From NCBI RefSeq assembly GCF_013694245.2, contig NZ_CP059322.2, forward strand, positions 5,649,001-5,713,000: a stretch of DNA of 64,000 nt. Reading direction: 5' to 3'. Under the pieces are notes generated by a model. That model did no database searches. It was not told where the DNA came from and saw only the letters and a program-made list of their open reading frames with translations. The translations under genes were made by a program, and so were the position numbers. The stretch comes from Micromonospora ferruginea (GTDB lineage Bacteria > Actinomycetota > Actinomycetes > Mycobacteriales > Micromonosporaceae). Positions within the stretch are counted from its first letter, which is position 1. Each line of letters starts with the position of its first letter. Below, piece by piece: positions 1 through 7,537 of the stretch.

Positions 1-114
1 GGCGGATCCGACCGGGCGGGCCGCGATGTCGGGCCCTTGTGGACGGACGCCGCTCCCGGCGGCGGAAGCGGCAGCCAGCAGTGCGGCTATAAAACCGAAT
101 TGTCGTAATTTCAT
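1..114 (-). CDS. N-terminus of a secreted or membrane protein (partial)
   Basis: This reading frame starts at ATG 114-112 and stays open for 38 codons to the left edge of the window. The N-terminus looks like a Sec signal peptide: a short charged start (MKLRQ), then an alanine- and leucine-rich hydrophobic core (FIAALLAAASAAG), then a polar stretch. The start codon overlaps the stop of the upstream gene as ATGA (TGA at 113-111), so the two are probably translationally coupled. Codon 3 is TTA, a rare leucine codon in such GC-rich actinomycetes and often linked to the developmental tRNA bldA. The first codons (AAA TTA CGA CAA TTC) are AT-rich compared with the surroundings. Function cannot be assigned because the mature protein lies outside the window. 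Confidence 0.6.
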   Translation of the reverse strand, partial: MKLRQFGFIAALLAAASAAGSGVRPQGPDIAARPVGSA

Positions 115-725
115 GCAATCCCCCAGTCCCCAACGGGACCGGGGCGAAGAGGTTGCTGGTGCGGGCCGGATTGGCGCAGTTCCCACTCGTCGGCCAGCTC
201 GTCCCAGTAGTCGGCGGACAGCCCGCGCCGGCCGTGCGCCAGCCAGCCGTCCGTGTCGCGCTCCAGGTGCAGGCCCAACTCGGCGAACGGGTCGATCCAC
301 GCGCCCGGCTCCACGCCCAGTCGGGCCAGCGCCGTGTTGATCGGCCACTCGGCGCGCGGCCGGTCGAGCGCGTCGTCGTAGCGCGGCCCCCAGCTCACGT
401 CGCCGCCCAGCCACACCACCGCCGACTGGTGGCCGAGGCCGCCGGCGAACTCCGCCTCCAGGTACGCCACCGGCCCGCCCGTCGACCAGCGGGCCAGCAG
501 CTCCGCCAGCGGCCGCGACAGGACCAGCTCGAACGGGCGCTCGGCGCACGGGCCGTCGGTGGCGAAGTCCGGCGGCCGGCCGGTCAGCTCCTGCACGAGC
601 TGCGGGGTGACCGGCAGCAGCGCGAAGTCCTGCCGGAGCGCGGCGAGCACCGCGTGATCCAGGTCGGCGGTCTGCTCGCGGAGCAGCTCGACGTCGGCGA
701 CCACGGCGCTGAGCTGGTAACTCAT
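111..725 (-). CDS. Conserved-looking hypothetical protein, 204 aa
   Basis: A 204-residue protein starting with MSYQLSAVVADVELL. I do not recognise the family. It is acidic, rich in Trp, Asp and Glu, and has no signal peptide, membrane segment or metal-binding motif that I can see, so it is probably cytoplasmic. The pattern of small helices and Trp-rich segments (WLGGDVSWG, DYWDELADEWELR) looks like a folded globular protein. Its stop overlaps the start of the downstream signal-peptide gene by 4 bases, which suggests a shared operon. It is divergent from the ABC transporter operon, with 128 bp between the start codons that hold a repeated 36-bp motif. Confidence 0.6.
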   Translation of the reverse strand: MSYQLSAVVADVELLREQTADLDHAVLAALRQDFALLPVTPQLVQELTGRPPDFATDGPCAERPFELVLSRPLAELLARWSTGGPVAYLEAEFAGGLGHQSAVVWLGGDVSWGPRYDDALDRPRAEWPINTALARLGVEPGAWIDPFAELGLHLERDTDGWLAHGRRGLSADYWDELADEWELRQSGPHQQPLRPGPVGDWGIA

Positions 726-735
726 CCGGTCCTCT

Positions 736-771
736 CGGTGTCCACAACCTGTGGATGGAACATGTGTACGA
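736..771. repeat. 36-bp conserved motif, copy 1 (divergent promoter region)
   Basis: This segment contains TGTCCACAACCTGTGGA, an inverted pair of DnaA-box-like halves, followed by ACATGTGTACGA. The reverse complement of 32706-32741 matches it at 33 of 36 positions. Both copies lie in divergent intergenic regions, 60-85 bp from a start codon. A shared promoter or operator is possible; the function is unknown. Confidence 0.6.
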
Positions 772-853
772 CGGGAGATGGTGGATAACCCCCGGGCGCT
801 GCCGGCGGGTTTCCGGCTTCCGGCGATTCTCCGCGCTGCCTAGCGTCGATTCG

Positions 854-1576
854 GTGATCGAACTACGTGAACTGACCAAACGGTACGGCGGTCGGACCGC
901 CGTCGACGGGTTGAGCGTCCGGGTCCAGCCGGGCGTGGTGACCGGCTTCCTCGGCCCGAACGGATCCGGCAAGTCCACGACCATGCGGATGATCCTCGGC
1001 CTGGACGCCCCGGACCACGGCGAGGCACTGGTCGGTGGCGTCCGTTACCGGGACCTGACCTGGCCGCTGCGGACCGTCGGCGCGCTGCTCGACACCGGGG
1101 CGTTCCACCCCGGCCGCAGCGCCCGCGCGCACCTGTCCGCGCTGGCCGCGAGCAACGACATCCCCGCGACCCGGGTCGAGCGGGTGCTGCGCGTGGTCGG
1201 CCTGTCCGACGTGGCGGACCGGCGCGCCGGCACCTACTCGCTCGGCATGCGGCAACGGCTCGGGGTCGCGGTGGCGCTGCTCGGCGACCCGGCTGTCCTG
1301 CTGCTCGACGAGCCGGTCAACGGCCTCGACCCGGAGGGCATCCGGTGGATCCGGGACCTGCTGCGCGGGCTCGCCGCCGAGGGCCGGACCGTGTTCGTGT
1401 CCAGTCACCTGATCGCCGAGACGGCGCTGACCGCGGACCGGCTGGTGGTGATCGGCCGGGGCCGGCTGCTGGCCGAGACGACCGTCGCCGAACTCGCCAC
1501 CGGCGGCGACACCCTGGAGGACGCGTTCTTCCGGCTCACCTCGCCGGTCACCGACCACCACGGAACGGACGTGTGA
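854..1576 (+). CDS. ABC transporter ATP-binding protein
   Basis: The 240-residue nucleotide-binding subunit of an ABC-2 type exporter. Walker A is GPNGSGKST (about residues 34-42), the signature is SLGMRQR (129-135), and Walker B with the catalytic Glu is VLLLDEP (148-154). The C-terminal SSH motif (VSSHLIAE) carries the switch histidine. GTG 854 was chosen because homology starts at VIELRELTKRYGG; an upstream in-frame ATG at 755 would add 33 unlike residues and run through the conserved 36-bp motif. The stop overlaps the permease start by one base (TGATG). With the permease and two-component system downstream it resembles the drug or antimicrobial-peptide exporters of Gram-positive bacteria; the substrate is unknown. 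Confidence 0.93.
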   Translation: MIELRELTKRYGGRTAVDGLSVRVQPGVVTGFLGPNGSGKSTTMRMILGLDAPDHGEALVGGVRYRDLTWPLRTVGALLDTGAFHPGRSARAHLSALAASNDIPATRVERVLRVVGLSDVADRRAGTYSLGMRQRLGVAVALLGDPAVLLLDEPVNGLDPEGIRWIRDLLRGLAAEGRTVFVSSHLIAETALTADRLVVIGRGRLLAETTVAELATGGDTLEDAFFRLTSPVTDHHGTDV

Positions 1577-2346
1577 TGAGCGGCTACGGATTCCGGCACG
1601 CGGCCCGGATGGAACGGATCAAGCTGACCAGCGTCCGGTCGACGTGGTGGCTGGCGGCCGGCGCGGTGCTCTCGATGGCGGCAGCAGGCGTCGGGGTGGG
1701 ACTCGGCTACCGCGCCCACACGCCGGTGGCCACCACCGCCCAGATCCTCAACAACAGCCTGAGCGGCGCCATCCTGGCCCAACTCCTGCTCGGCGCGCTC
1801 GGCGTCCTCGCGGTGACCGGCGAGTACGGCACCGGGATGATCCGCTCGACGTTCGCCGCCGTCCCGCGACGCCGGACCGTCCTGGCCGCGAAGGTCGCCG
1901 TCGGCGGTTGCGCGGCGCTCAGCGTCGGCCTGCTCGCCAGCTTCGCCGGCTACCTGGGCGGGCAGGTCGCGATCCGCGGCACCGCCATCCCGACCGCCTC
2001 CCTGGGCGACCCGCGGGTCCTGCGCGCGGTCCTGCTCACCGGCGGCTACCTGGCCGCCACCGCGCTGATCGGGGTGGGCATCGGGACTGTCGTACGGCAC
2101 TCCGGCGCCGGGATCGGCACGCTGTTCGCGCTGGTGTTCGTCCCGTCGTTCGCGGTCGGCCTGTTCGGCGCGGACGGCATCGCGGTCGGCCGCTTCGTCC
2201 CGCTGCTGATGCTGCTCAACTCGGTCGCGGTGATGACGCCGACCCCCGGGCTGTTCGGCGGCTGGACCAGCGTGCTGCTGATGTGCGGGTACGCGGCCCT
2301 GGCGATCCTCGGCGGCGGCCTCCTGCTCCGCCGGCGCGACGCGTGA
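1576..2346 (+). CDS. ABC-2 type transporter permease
   Basis: A 256-residue integral membrane protein, partner of the ATPase that overlaps it by one base. It has about six hydrophobic segments: after MERIKLTSVRSTWW, then near ILAQLLLGALGVLAV, AALSVGLLASFAGYL, TGGYLAATALIGVGIG, GTLFALVFVPSFAVG and a C-terminal segment ending in LLLRRRDA. The cytoplasmic N-terminus carrying 'R/KLTSVRSTWW', a short loop and the 'TGEYGTGMIRSTFAAVPRR' segment after TM2 are typical of ABC-2 permeases in actinobacterial exporters. It should form the membrane channel with two copies of the ATPase. Specificity cannot be read from the sequence. Confidence 0.9.
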   Translation: MSGYGFRHAARMERIKLTSVRSTWWLAAGAVLSMAAAGVGVGLGYRAHTPVATTAQILNNSLSGAILAQLLLGALGVLAVTGEYGTGMIRSTFAAVPRRRTVLAAKVAVGGCAALSVGLLASFAGYLGGQVAIRGTAIPTASLGDPRVLRAVLLTGGYLAATALIGVGIGTVVRHSGAGIGTLFALVFVPSFAVGLFGADGIAVGRFVPLLMLLNSVAVMTPTPGLFGGWTSVLLMCGYAALAILGGGLLLRRRDA

Positions 2347-2363
2347 GACGCGACAATGGGCCG

Positions 2364-3689
2364 ATGACCGCGCTGCGCGCCCCGTTCACCGGGTCGGCCC
2401 TGCGCCGGGCGGCGTTCTGCCTGGTCGGCGTGGTCAGCGCGGTCGCCGTCCTGGCGGTGCCGGCGCTGGTGCCGGCCCTGGGCGCCCTCATCCTCTGGGC
2501 CACCGGAGGCACGTCCCGGCAACCCGCGCCGGCCGTCGCGCCGATCTTCCTCGTGCTGTTCCCGCTCACCGTCGCGCTACTGGTCGTGCTGGCCGCCCCG
2601 GCCGGGCGCGCGACTGGCGCGGTGCACCGCCGGATCGCCGGCCGGCTGCTCGGCGTACACGTGGATGCCCCGCCACCGCGGCCGTCGCACCGGATCGGCG
2701 CGCTGGTCGCCGACGGGCCCGGCTGGCGCGCCGTCGGCTACGGCCTGCTCAAGGTGCCGCTGGCCATCCCCCAGGGGTACGGCCTGTTCTGCTACCTGCT
2801 CGGCCCGGTCAACCTCAGCTACCCGCTGTGGTGGCCGCTGTTCCGCAACCACCCGCCCGGCACCCGCCTCGGCCCGGTGTGGGCGCTGACGCCGTTCGGC
2901 CTCCTCGGCGCGCGGACGTTCGCCGGCACGTTCCTCATCGCCGCCGCCGGACTGGCCATGCTGCTGGTCGCGCCGTGGCTGATGCGCGCCGGCACGGCAC
3001 CGGACCTGGCCGCGATGCGGTGGCTGCTCGGCCCGCGCCGACTCGCCCAACGGGTACGCGAACTCCAGGCCAGCCGCGCCCGGGCGATCGACGACGCGGC
3101 CAGCATGATGCGCCGGCTGGAACGGGACCTGCACGACGGCGCGCAGATCCGGCTGGCCACGCTCGCGATGAACCTCGGCATGGCCACCGAGAAGCTCGGC
3201 GCCGACGGTCCGCCGCCCGACCTGGCGCAGGCCCGCGAGTTGGTCGCGCTCGCCCACCGGGGCGCGAAGGACGCGCTCGCCGACCTGCGTGACCTGGTGC
3301 GCGGGATCCACCCACCGGTCCTCGACAACGGGCTCGGCGACGCGCTGGCGACGCTCGCCACCGGCAGCGCCGTCCCGGTGACCGTCACCGTCGACCTGCC
3401 CGACCGGCCGGCGCCCGCGATCGAGACCATCGCCTACTTCTGCGCCGCCGAACTGCTCGCCAACGCGGCCAAGCACAGCCGGGCGACGCGGATCCGGCTC
3501 GGCGTCGTCGGGCCCGGTGAGCGCCTGACGCTGACCGTCCAGGACGACGGCGCCGGCGGCGCGGACCCGGATGGCCCCGGCCTGGCCGGGCTGGCCCGCC
3601 GCGTCGGCGTGGTGGACGGGCGGATGCGCGTGCACAGCCCGACCGGCGGCCCGACCAGGGTCGAGATCGACCTGCCCACACGGGCGTGA
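2364..3689 (+). CDS. Sensor histidine kinase (NarL/DesK type)
   Basis: A 441-residue membrane histidine kinase. The N-terminal half has several hydrophobic segments (residues 18-50, 58-78, 120-160, 175-205) that fit the 'putative sensor' domain of actinobacterial kinases. The dimerisation domain follows with the phospho-acceptor His257 in RDLHDGAQIRL, then the ATPase N-box (ELLANAAKHS) and the G boxes (DDGAGG, GLAGLARRV). It lies 17 bp after the permease and its stop overlaps the region before the response regulator, so transporter and two-component system form one operon. The expected role is to sense a compound handled by the exporter and control the operon; this is inferred from context. 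Confidence 0.93.
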   Translation: MTALRAPFTGSALRRAAFCLVGVVSAVAVLAVPALVPALGALILWATGGTSRQPAPAVAPIFLVLFPLTVALLVVLAAPAGRATGAVHRRIAGRLLGVHVDAPPPRPSHRIGALVADGPGWRAVGYGLLKVPLAIPQGYGLFCYLLGPVNLSYPLWWPLFRNHPPGTRLGPVWALTPFGLLGARTFAGTFLIAAAGLAMLLVAPWLMRAGTAPDLAAMRWLLGPRRLAQRVRELQASRARAIDDAASMMRRLERDLHDGAQIRLATLAMNLGMATEKLGADGPPPDLAQARELVALAHRGAKDALADLRDLVRGIHPPVLDNGLGDALATLATGSAVPVTVTVDLPDRPAPAIETIAYFCAAELLANAAKHSRATRIRLGVVGPGERLTLTVQDDGAGGADPDGPGLAGLARRVGVVDGRMRVHSPTGGPTRVEIDLPTRA

Positions 3690-3703
3690 ACGGAGGCGAC
3701 GGC

Positions 3704-4348
3704 ATGCGGGTGGTGATCGCGGAGGACGCCGCGATGATGCGCGAAGGGCTGGTCCGGCTGCTCACCGACCGTGGCTTCGAGGTGTGCGCCGCGGTGGCCG
3801 ACGCCGACGCGCTGCGCTCCGCGACCGCCGCCCACCTGCCGGACGTGGCGGTGGTCGACATCCGGATGCCACCGACGCACACCGACGAAGGGCTGCGTGC
3901 CGCGATCGACATCCGGCGCGACCATCCCGGCGTCGGCGTGCTGGTCTTCTCCCAGTACGTGGAGACCCGGTACGCGACCCGGCTGCTCGCCGACCGGCCG
4001 ACCGGCGTCGGCTACCTGCTCAAGGACCGCGTCGCCGACGTCGCCGACTTCGTGGACGCGCTGACCCGGGTGGCGTCCGGCGGCACCGCGCTGGACCCGG
4101 AGGTGGTCGGCCACCTGATGCGGGCCGGGCAGCGCACGACGGGGGTGGCGTCGCTGACCCCACGGGAGCGCGAGGTGCTGTCGCTGATGGCCGAGGGGCG
4201 CTCGAATGCCGGCATCGCGTCGGCGCTGGTCATCACGCCCGGGGTGGTGGAGAAGCACGTGGCGAACATCTTCGCCAAGCTGGGCCTGCCGTCGTCGGAC
4301 ACCGACAACCGCAGGGTCCTGGCCGTCCTGCGCCACCTCCGCGGCTGA
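3704..4348 (+). CDS. LuxR/NarL-family response regulator
   Basis: A 214-residue response regulator. The receiver domain has the acidic pocket (AED, residues 7-8), phospho-acceptor Asp52 in VVDIRMPP, and conserved Lys107 (LLKDR). The C-terminal LuxR-type HTH starts near residue 147 (LTPREREVLSLMAEGRSNAGIA) and has the recognition-helix pattern VEKHVANIFAKLGL. ATG 3704 was preferred over GTG 3686, because GGAGG lies 7 bases upstream and homology begins at MRVVIAED. It pairs with the adjacent kinase. The next gene is convergent, with only two bases between the stop codons. Confidence 0.94.
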   Translation: MRVVIAEDAAMMREGLVRLLTDRGFEVCAAVADADALRSATAAHLPDVAVVDIRMPPTHTDEGLRAAIDIRRDHPGVGVLVFSQYVETRYATRLLADRPTGVGYLLKDRVADVADFVDALTRVASGGTALDPEVVGHLMRAGQRTTGVASLTPREREVLSLMAEGRSNAGIASALVITPGVVEKHVANIFAKLGLPSSDTDNRRVLAVLRHLRG

Positions 4349-4350
4349 CG

Positions 4351-4860
4351 TCACGCGCCGCCGACGAGATACCTCGGGCGTCCGTCGGCGAGCGCGCCCA
4401 CCGCGTGACGCAACCGCTGCCAGATGTACGGGCGAAGCAGCGCCCGCGCGTCGTCGAGCGCGACGAAACGCGCCTCGGCCAGCTCGCCGTCCGTCGGCCG
4501 AAGGTGTGCCGTGCCCGGCAACACGCCGCCGTCGAAGACGAACATCAGGCTGTCGTCCCACGGGCCGTGCGGGGCCACCCAGTCCACCACCAGCATCGAC
4601 CCGACGCGCAGCTCCAGCCCGAGTTCTTCGCGGAATTCCCGGGCGGCGGTGACGTGTGGGGGTTCGTTCGCCTCGGCCATGCCGCCCGGTAGGTCCCAGT
4701 CCGGCTTGTAGCGGGGGTTGACCAGCAAAATCTCGCCGCGCCGGTTGCGCAGGAGCACGTCGGCGCCGACCCGCTTGCGCGGTTGCCGGGCGTTGCCCTC
4801 GGCCAGATGCGCCTGCCAGGCTGCCGGATCTCGCTCGTACAGGGGACGCTCGTCGGCCAT
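4351..4860 (-). CDS. Nudix hydrolase
   Basis: A 169-residue cytoplasmic pyrophosphohydrolase. The full Nudix box is present: G-x5-E-x7-REFREELGL in the segment running from GGMAEANE to REELGLEL, with the two metal-binding glutamates. The N-terminus holds an unusual acidic-basic segment (MADERPLYERDPAAWQAHLAEGNARQ) before the core, seen in several actinobacterial Nudix proteins. The substrate (a nucleoside diphosphate derivative such as an oxidised nucleotide or ADP-ribose) cannot be decided. It is a single gene, convergent with the response regulator, and a perfect 16-bp palindrome lies 10 bases upstream of its start. Confidence 0.9.
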   Translation of the reverse strand: MADERPLYERDPAAWQAHLAEGNARQPRKRVGADVLLRNRRGEILLVNPRYKPDWDLPGGMAEANEPPHVTAAREFREELGLELRVGSMLVVDWVAPHGPWDDSLMFVFDGGVLPGTAHLRPTDGELAEARFVALDDARALLRPYIWQRLRHAVGALADGRPRYLVGGA

Positions 4861-4870
4861 GACGTTCAGT

Positions 4871-4886
4871 TTCCGCGTACGCGGAA
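4871..4886. promoter_or_regulatory. Perfect 16-bp palindrome upstream of the Nudix gene
   Basis: TTCCGCGTACGCGGAA reads identically on both strands. It ends 10 bases before the Nudix start codon and directly abuts a terminator-like hairpin (4887-4916). The position suits an operator in the 5' leader, although chance or part of a composite terminator are alternatives. Confidence 0.4.
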
Positions 4887-4916
4887 GGGGGCCGGACCCT
4901 CGACGGGCCGGCCCCC
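4887..4916 (-). terminator. Terminator-like hairpin after the GH26 gene
   Basis: Inverted arms GGGGGCCGG and CCGGCCCCC are separated by 12 bases. The hairpin starts 14 bases past the GH26 stop codon in the direction of transcription. There is no U-run, as is usual in actinomycetes. Confidence 0.6.
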
Positions 4917-4930
4917 TGACGATCAGGTCG

Positions 4931-6706
4931 TCACCACGCGGACATGTCGGGAAGTTGGTCGATCGAGATGGTCCTCGGGTTGGACATCGCGGTGCGCCAC
5001 AGCCCGGCCACGTCCTTGCCGCTGCCGTTCCAGTCGCGCGACGCCCAGACCACGAAGTACGGCCACGCGGGGTCGGAGTTCGGGTTGAGCGGGCTGAACG
5101 TCTCCGCCACGCCGGTGGTCTTGGCGCCGCTGACCGCCTTGGTGGTGGCGAAGTCGCTGCTGCTCTGGAAGTAGTCGGAGGTGACCAGGTCGACGTAGCC
5201 GTCGCCCGGGTACCAGGACGCGAGCGAGGTGCCCTGGCCGCTGGCCATGCCGTTGAACACCCAGACGATGTTGTGCGCGCCGGCGAGCTGGGCCCGCTGG
5301 TAGATCAGCCGCCAGAGCTGCTTGTAGGCGTCCTGGCCCTTCTTCGCCCACCACATGTAGTTGTTGTTCGCCTCGTGCAGCGGGCGGAACAGCACCGGCA
5401 CGCCGGCGTCGCCCATCTTCTTCAGCTCCCGCACCACCAGGTCGATGTCCTTGTAGAGCTGGGACGACGGGTTGCTCAGGTCGGGCTGGAAGTCGCACGG
5501 CGCGGAGTAGTTGCCGCCGCGCGGGCAGTACCAGTGCCACTGGAACGCGACGATGCCGTTGCGCGCCTTCGCCCAGTCGATGACCTGCTGGGTCTGGATG
5601 CTGCCCTTGGTGTACTCCATGAAGTCGAACGCCACGATCGCCGGGTAGCGGCCGGTCAGTTGCTGCACCTTGTCCGCGTCCGGCAGGTCGGTCTGGCCGC
5701 TGACGTAGGTGTGGGTGCGCAGGTAGCAGATCAGGTTGCGGGCCTTCGAGTTCGCCTGCGGGTCGGCCGGGGCCTGACCGCAGTCCGGGCCGGGCGGGGT
5801 GGGCGGCTTCACCGCGTACACCTCGAACTCGTAGAGCGAGTAGCCCCAGGCGGTGCCGCGGGCGGTGCCGGACATCCGCACGTACCGGCCGCTCGCGCCG
5901 GCCGGCGTCACGTCGTCGGTGCCGCCGTCGCCGGTGGTGGTGCTGAACACCGGGGTCCAGGTGGTGCCGTCCGTCGACGTCTGGATCTGGTACGCCCTGC
6001 CGTAGGCGGCCTCCCAGCGCAGCCGCACCGTGTTGATCGGGTACGTGGCGCCGAGGTCGACCTGGATCCACTGCGGGTCGGCGTAGAGGCTGGACCAGCG
6101 CGTACCGCCGTTGCCGTCGACCGCCTGGGCGGCGGCGTTCGGGCTCTCCGTGGACGACGCGGTGACCGGCCGGTTCAGCGCGAGGTTGCCGCTGGGTGTG
6201 GTGGTCGGGTCGGGGCTCGCCGTCGGGCTCGGGCTCGGGCTGCCGGTCGGGCTCGGCGTGGGGCTGCCGGTCGGGCTGGGCGGCGTGGTGTCGCCGCAGC
6301 TCGCGCCGTTGAGCGTGAACGCGCTCGGGGCCGCGTTCGACCCGGTGTAGGTGACGTTGAAGCCGAAGCTGACCGTGCCGCCGGCCGGGAGGCCCGCGTT
6401 GTAGGAGACGTTCGTGGCGGTGGCGTTCGCGCCGGACTGCGTCTTCGTGGCGTTCCACATGTCGCCGATCACCTGGTTGCCGGGGAACGCCCAGCCCAGC
6501 GTCCAGCCGTTCACGGCGGCGCCGGTGTTGGTGATGGTGACGTTGGTGGTGGCGCCGCCGCTCCATTCGTTGGTGACCTGCCAGGTCACCGAGCATGCCC
6601 CGGCGGCGGCCTGGGCGGGTGGCGTGGTGACGAGGGCGGTGGCCAGCGCGGTGACGGCTGCCGCCGCCCCGGCCAGGCACGCCCGCGTGCGGGTGCGCTG
6701 GATCAT
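4931..6706 (-). CDS. Secreted GH26-type beta-mannanase with CBM2 and F5/8C domains
   Basis: A 591-residue modular secreted glycoside hydrolase, predicted to cut beta-1,4-mannans outside the cell. Order of parts: Sec signal (residues 1 to about 34, ending AQAA), CBM2-like cellulose-binding module (about 36-135, starting with CSVTWQVTNEW and ending in LNGASC), a Pro/Thr/Ser linker with PTGSPTPSP repeats, an F5/8 type C (discoidin-like) domain (about 173-305, NLALNRPVTASSTES to YEFEVYA), and the GH26 catalytic domain (about 318-585). The acid/base candidate is Glu in FRPLHEANNNYMWW; a nucleophile candidate is Glu in GVAETFSP. ATG 6706 is preceded by GGGAG and starts the signal peptide. Its promoter region carries a perfect operator-like palindrome. 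GH26 includes other specificities, so mannanase is inferred. Confidence 0.88.
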   Translation of the reverse strand: MIQRTRTRACLAGAAAAVTALATALVTTPPAQAAAGACSVTWQVTNEWSGGATTNVTITNTGAAVNGWTLGWAFPGNQVIGDMWNATKTQSGANATATNVSYNAGLPAGGTVSFGFNVTYTGSNAAPSAFTLNGASCGDTTPPSPTGSPTPSPTGSPSPSPTASPDPTTTPSGNLALNRPVTASSTESPNAAAQAVDGNGGTRWSSLYADPQWIQVDLGATYPINTVRLRWEAAYGRAYQIQTSTDGTTWTPVFSTTTGDGGTDDVTPAGASGRYVRMSGTARGTAWGYSLYEFEVYAVKPPTPPGPDCGQAPADPQANSKARNLICYLRTHTYVSGQTDLPDADKVQQLTGRYPAIVAFDFMEYTKGSIQTQQVIDWAKARNGIVAFQWHWYCPRGGNYSAPCDFQPDLSNPSSQLYKDIDLVVRELKKMGDAGVPVLFRPLHEANNNYMWWAKKGQDAYKQLWRLIYQRAQLAGAHNIVWVFNGMASGQGTSLASWYPGDGYVDLVTSDYFQSSSDFATTKAVSGAKTTGVAETFSPLNPNSDPAWPYFVVWASRDWNGSGKDVAGLWRTAMSNPRTISIDQLPDMSAW

Positions 6707-6809
6707 GAGGAACTCCCGTACGGATGGTGGTTGCGGGGAGCCCTCGCCGCCCGGACGGGTCGGACCGTCGGTTGCCCTTCCGGCGTCCGACCCGGCGAAG
6801 ATATCCACG

Positions 6810-6839
6810 ATGGTCTTCTTAACCGGTTAACTTTGTCAA
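6810..6839 (-). promoter_or_regulatory. GH26 promoter with a 12-bp palindromic operator in the spacer
   Basis: On the minus strand a perfect -35 box TTGACA (6839-6834) is followed by AAG, then the perfect palindrome TTAACCGGTTAA (6830-6819), then a -10-like GACCAT (6815-6810) at 18-bp spacing. The palindrome therefore fills the -35/-10 spacer. The AACCGGTT core is typical of LacI-family operators controlling sugar genes (family knowledge). A bound repressor would block RNA polymerase. Confidence 0.65.
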
Positions 6840-6873
6840 TCCCCATCGAACACCCGTCGAACGGGAAGGCTTG

Positions 6874-6884
6874 TGAACCGGTCA
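6874..6884. promoter_or_regulatory. Second AACCGGT-containing half-operator
   Basis: TGAACCGGTCA lies 44 bp upstream of the main palindrome, about four DNA turns, and shares the ACCGGT core with degenerate flanks. It could be an auxiliary operator that helps a tetrameric or paired repressor to loop; this is inference only. Confidence 0.35.
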
Positions 6885-6959
6885 AGGGCTCTACGCGCGG
6901 TGCCCCGGCCAGGGGGCTCCGGGAGACGGATACCGCGGGGGCGACGCTGGTCGCCGGCA

Positions 6960-6995
6960 CGGTGCGGGGCCGACACATGGGCCGGCCCCGCACCG
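6960..6995 (-). terminator. Terminator-like hairpin after the HTH gene
   Basis: Arms CGGTGCGGGGCC (6960-6971) and GGCCCCGCACCG (6984-6995) are perfect 12-bp complements with a 12-base loop. The hairpin begins 17 bases after the stop of the minus-strand HTH gene. The rest of 6707-7012 holds the GH26 promoter and no gene that I can support. Confidence 0.6.
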
Positions 6996-7012
6996 TCGGC
7001 GCGGGGCGCCGG

Positions 7013-7525
7013 TCAGATCTGCTCCTCACCCGGTTGGCGACCAGCGTCGGGGGGACTGTCCCCCGGGTGATCCCTGCCCTTTCTGAACTGCCGGACGCGA
7101 TAATAATTCTCGGCATCCGAGAGGGCATATAACGGCCCGCTGCCGGTCTTGGCGAGGGGGCGGGGAAAATCCGGTTGTCGGGACAGTTGTTGGGCCCGCT
7201 GCCGGGACACTCCGAGCAGTTTTCCTATCTCGGCGAGCGTGACCAGATCGGGCACCTGCTGAGGGGCGTCCTCCGGGCGCACGGAGATGGCGGTCGGCTC
7301 ACCGACCGAACCATTGGTGGCCTGTATCCACCGGACCGTGCGGGCGGCCTCCGACAGCACCCGGGTCGACGTTGTGTCGGCCAACCTTCGGGTGGCCACC
7401 AGATTGGCGCCCGCAGCCGTCTCCACGGACCTCCAGGTGACGGCCATCGCCGCGTTCCTGACCCGGGAGACCGCCAGGATCGAGGTGGTCCTGCGGAACT
7501 CCAGCCGGACGATCCAGCTCGCCAC
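7013..7525 (-). CDS. HTH (AlpA/MerR-like) DNA-binding protein
   Basis: A 170-residue protein in two parts. Residues 1-70 (ASWIVRLEFRRTT to TVRWIQ) look like a small alpha/beta domain of unknown role. The second part has a helix-turn-helix of the excisionase/AlpA kind: LVTLAEIGKLLGVSRQRAQQLSRQPDFPRP, then a wing with PLYALSDAENYYRVRQF. The tail is charged and probably disordered. GTG 7525 has GGGGGA four bases upstream and lies 12 bases after the stop of the small membrane protein gene, so both are likely cotranscribed. It probably regulates transcription, perhaps its own operon. No integrase or phage gene is nearby, so an excisionase role is unlikely. Confidence 0.75.
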   Translation of the reverse strand: MASWIVRLEFRRTTSILAVSRVRNAAMAVTWRSVETAAGANLVATRRLADTTSTRVLSEAARTVRWIQATNGSVGEPTAISVRPEDAPQQVPDLVTLAEIGKLLGVSRQRAQQLSRQPDFPRPLAKTGSGPLYALSDAENYYRVRQFRKGRDHPGDSPPDAGRQPGEEQI

Positions 7526-7537
7526 CGCGTCCCCCGC

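Noticed and set aside
736..771. DnaA-box-like sequences as a replication origin
   Set aside because: Only one inverted pair is present, with no AT-rich unwinding element and no dnaA/dnaN gene nearby.
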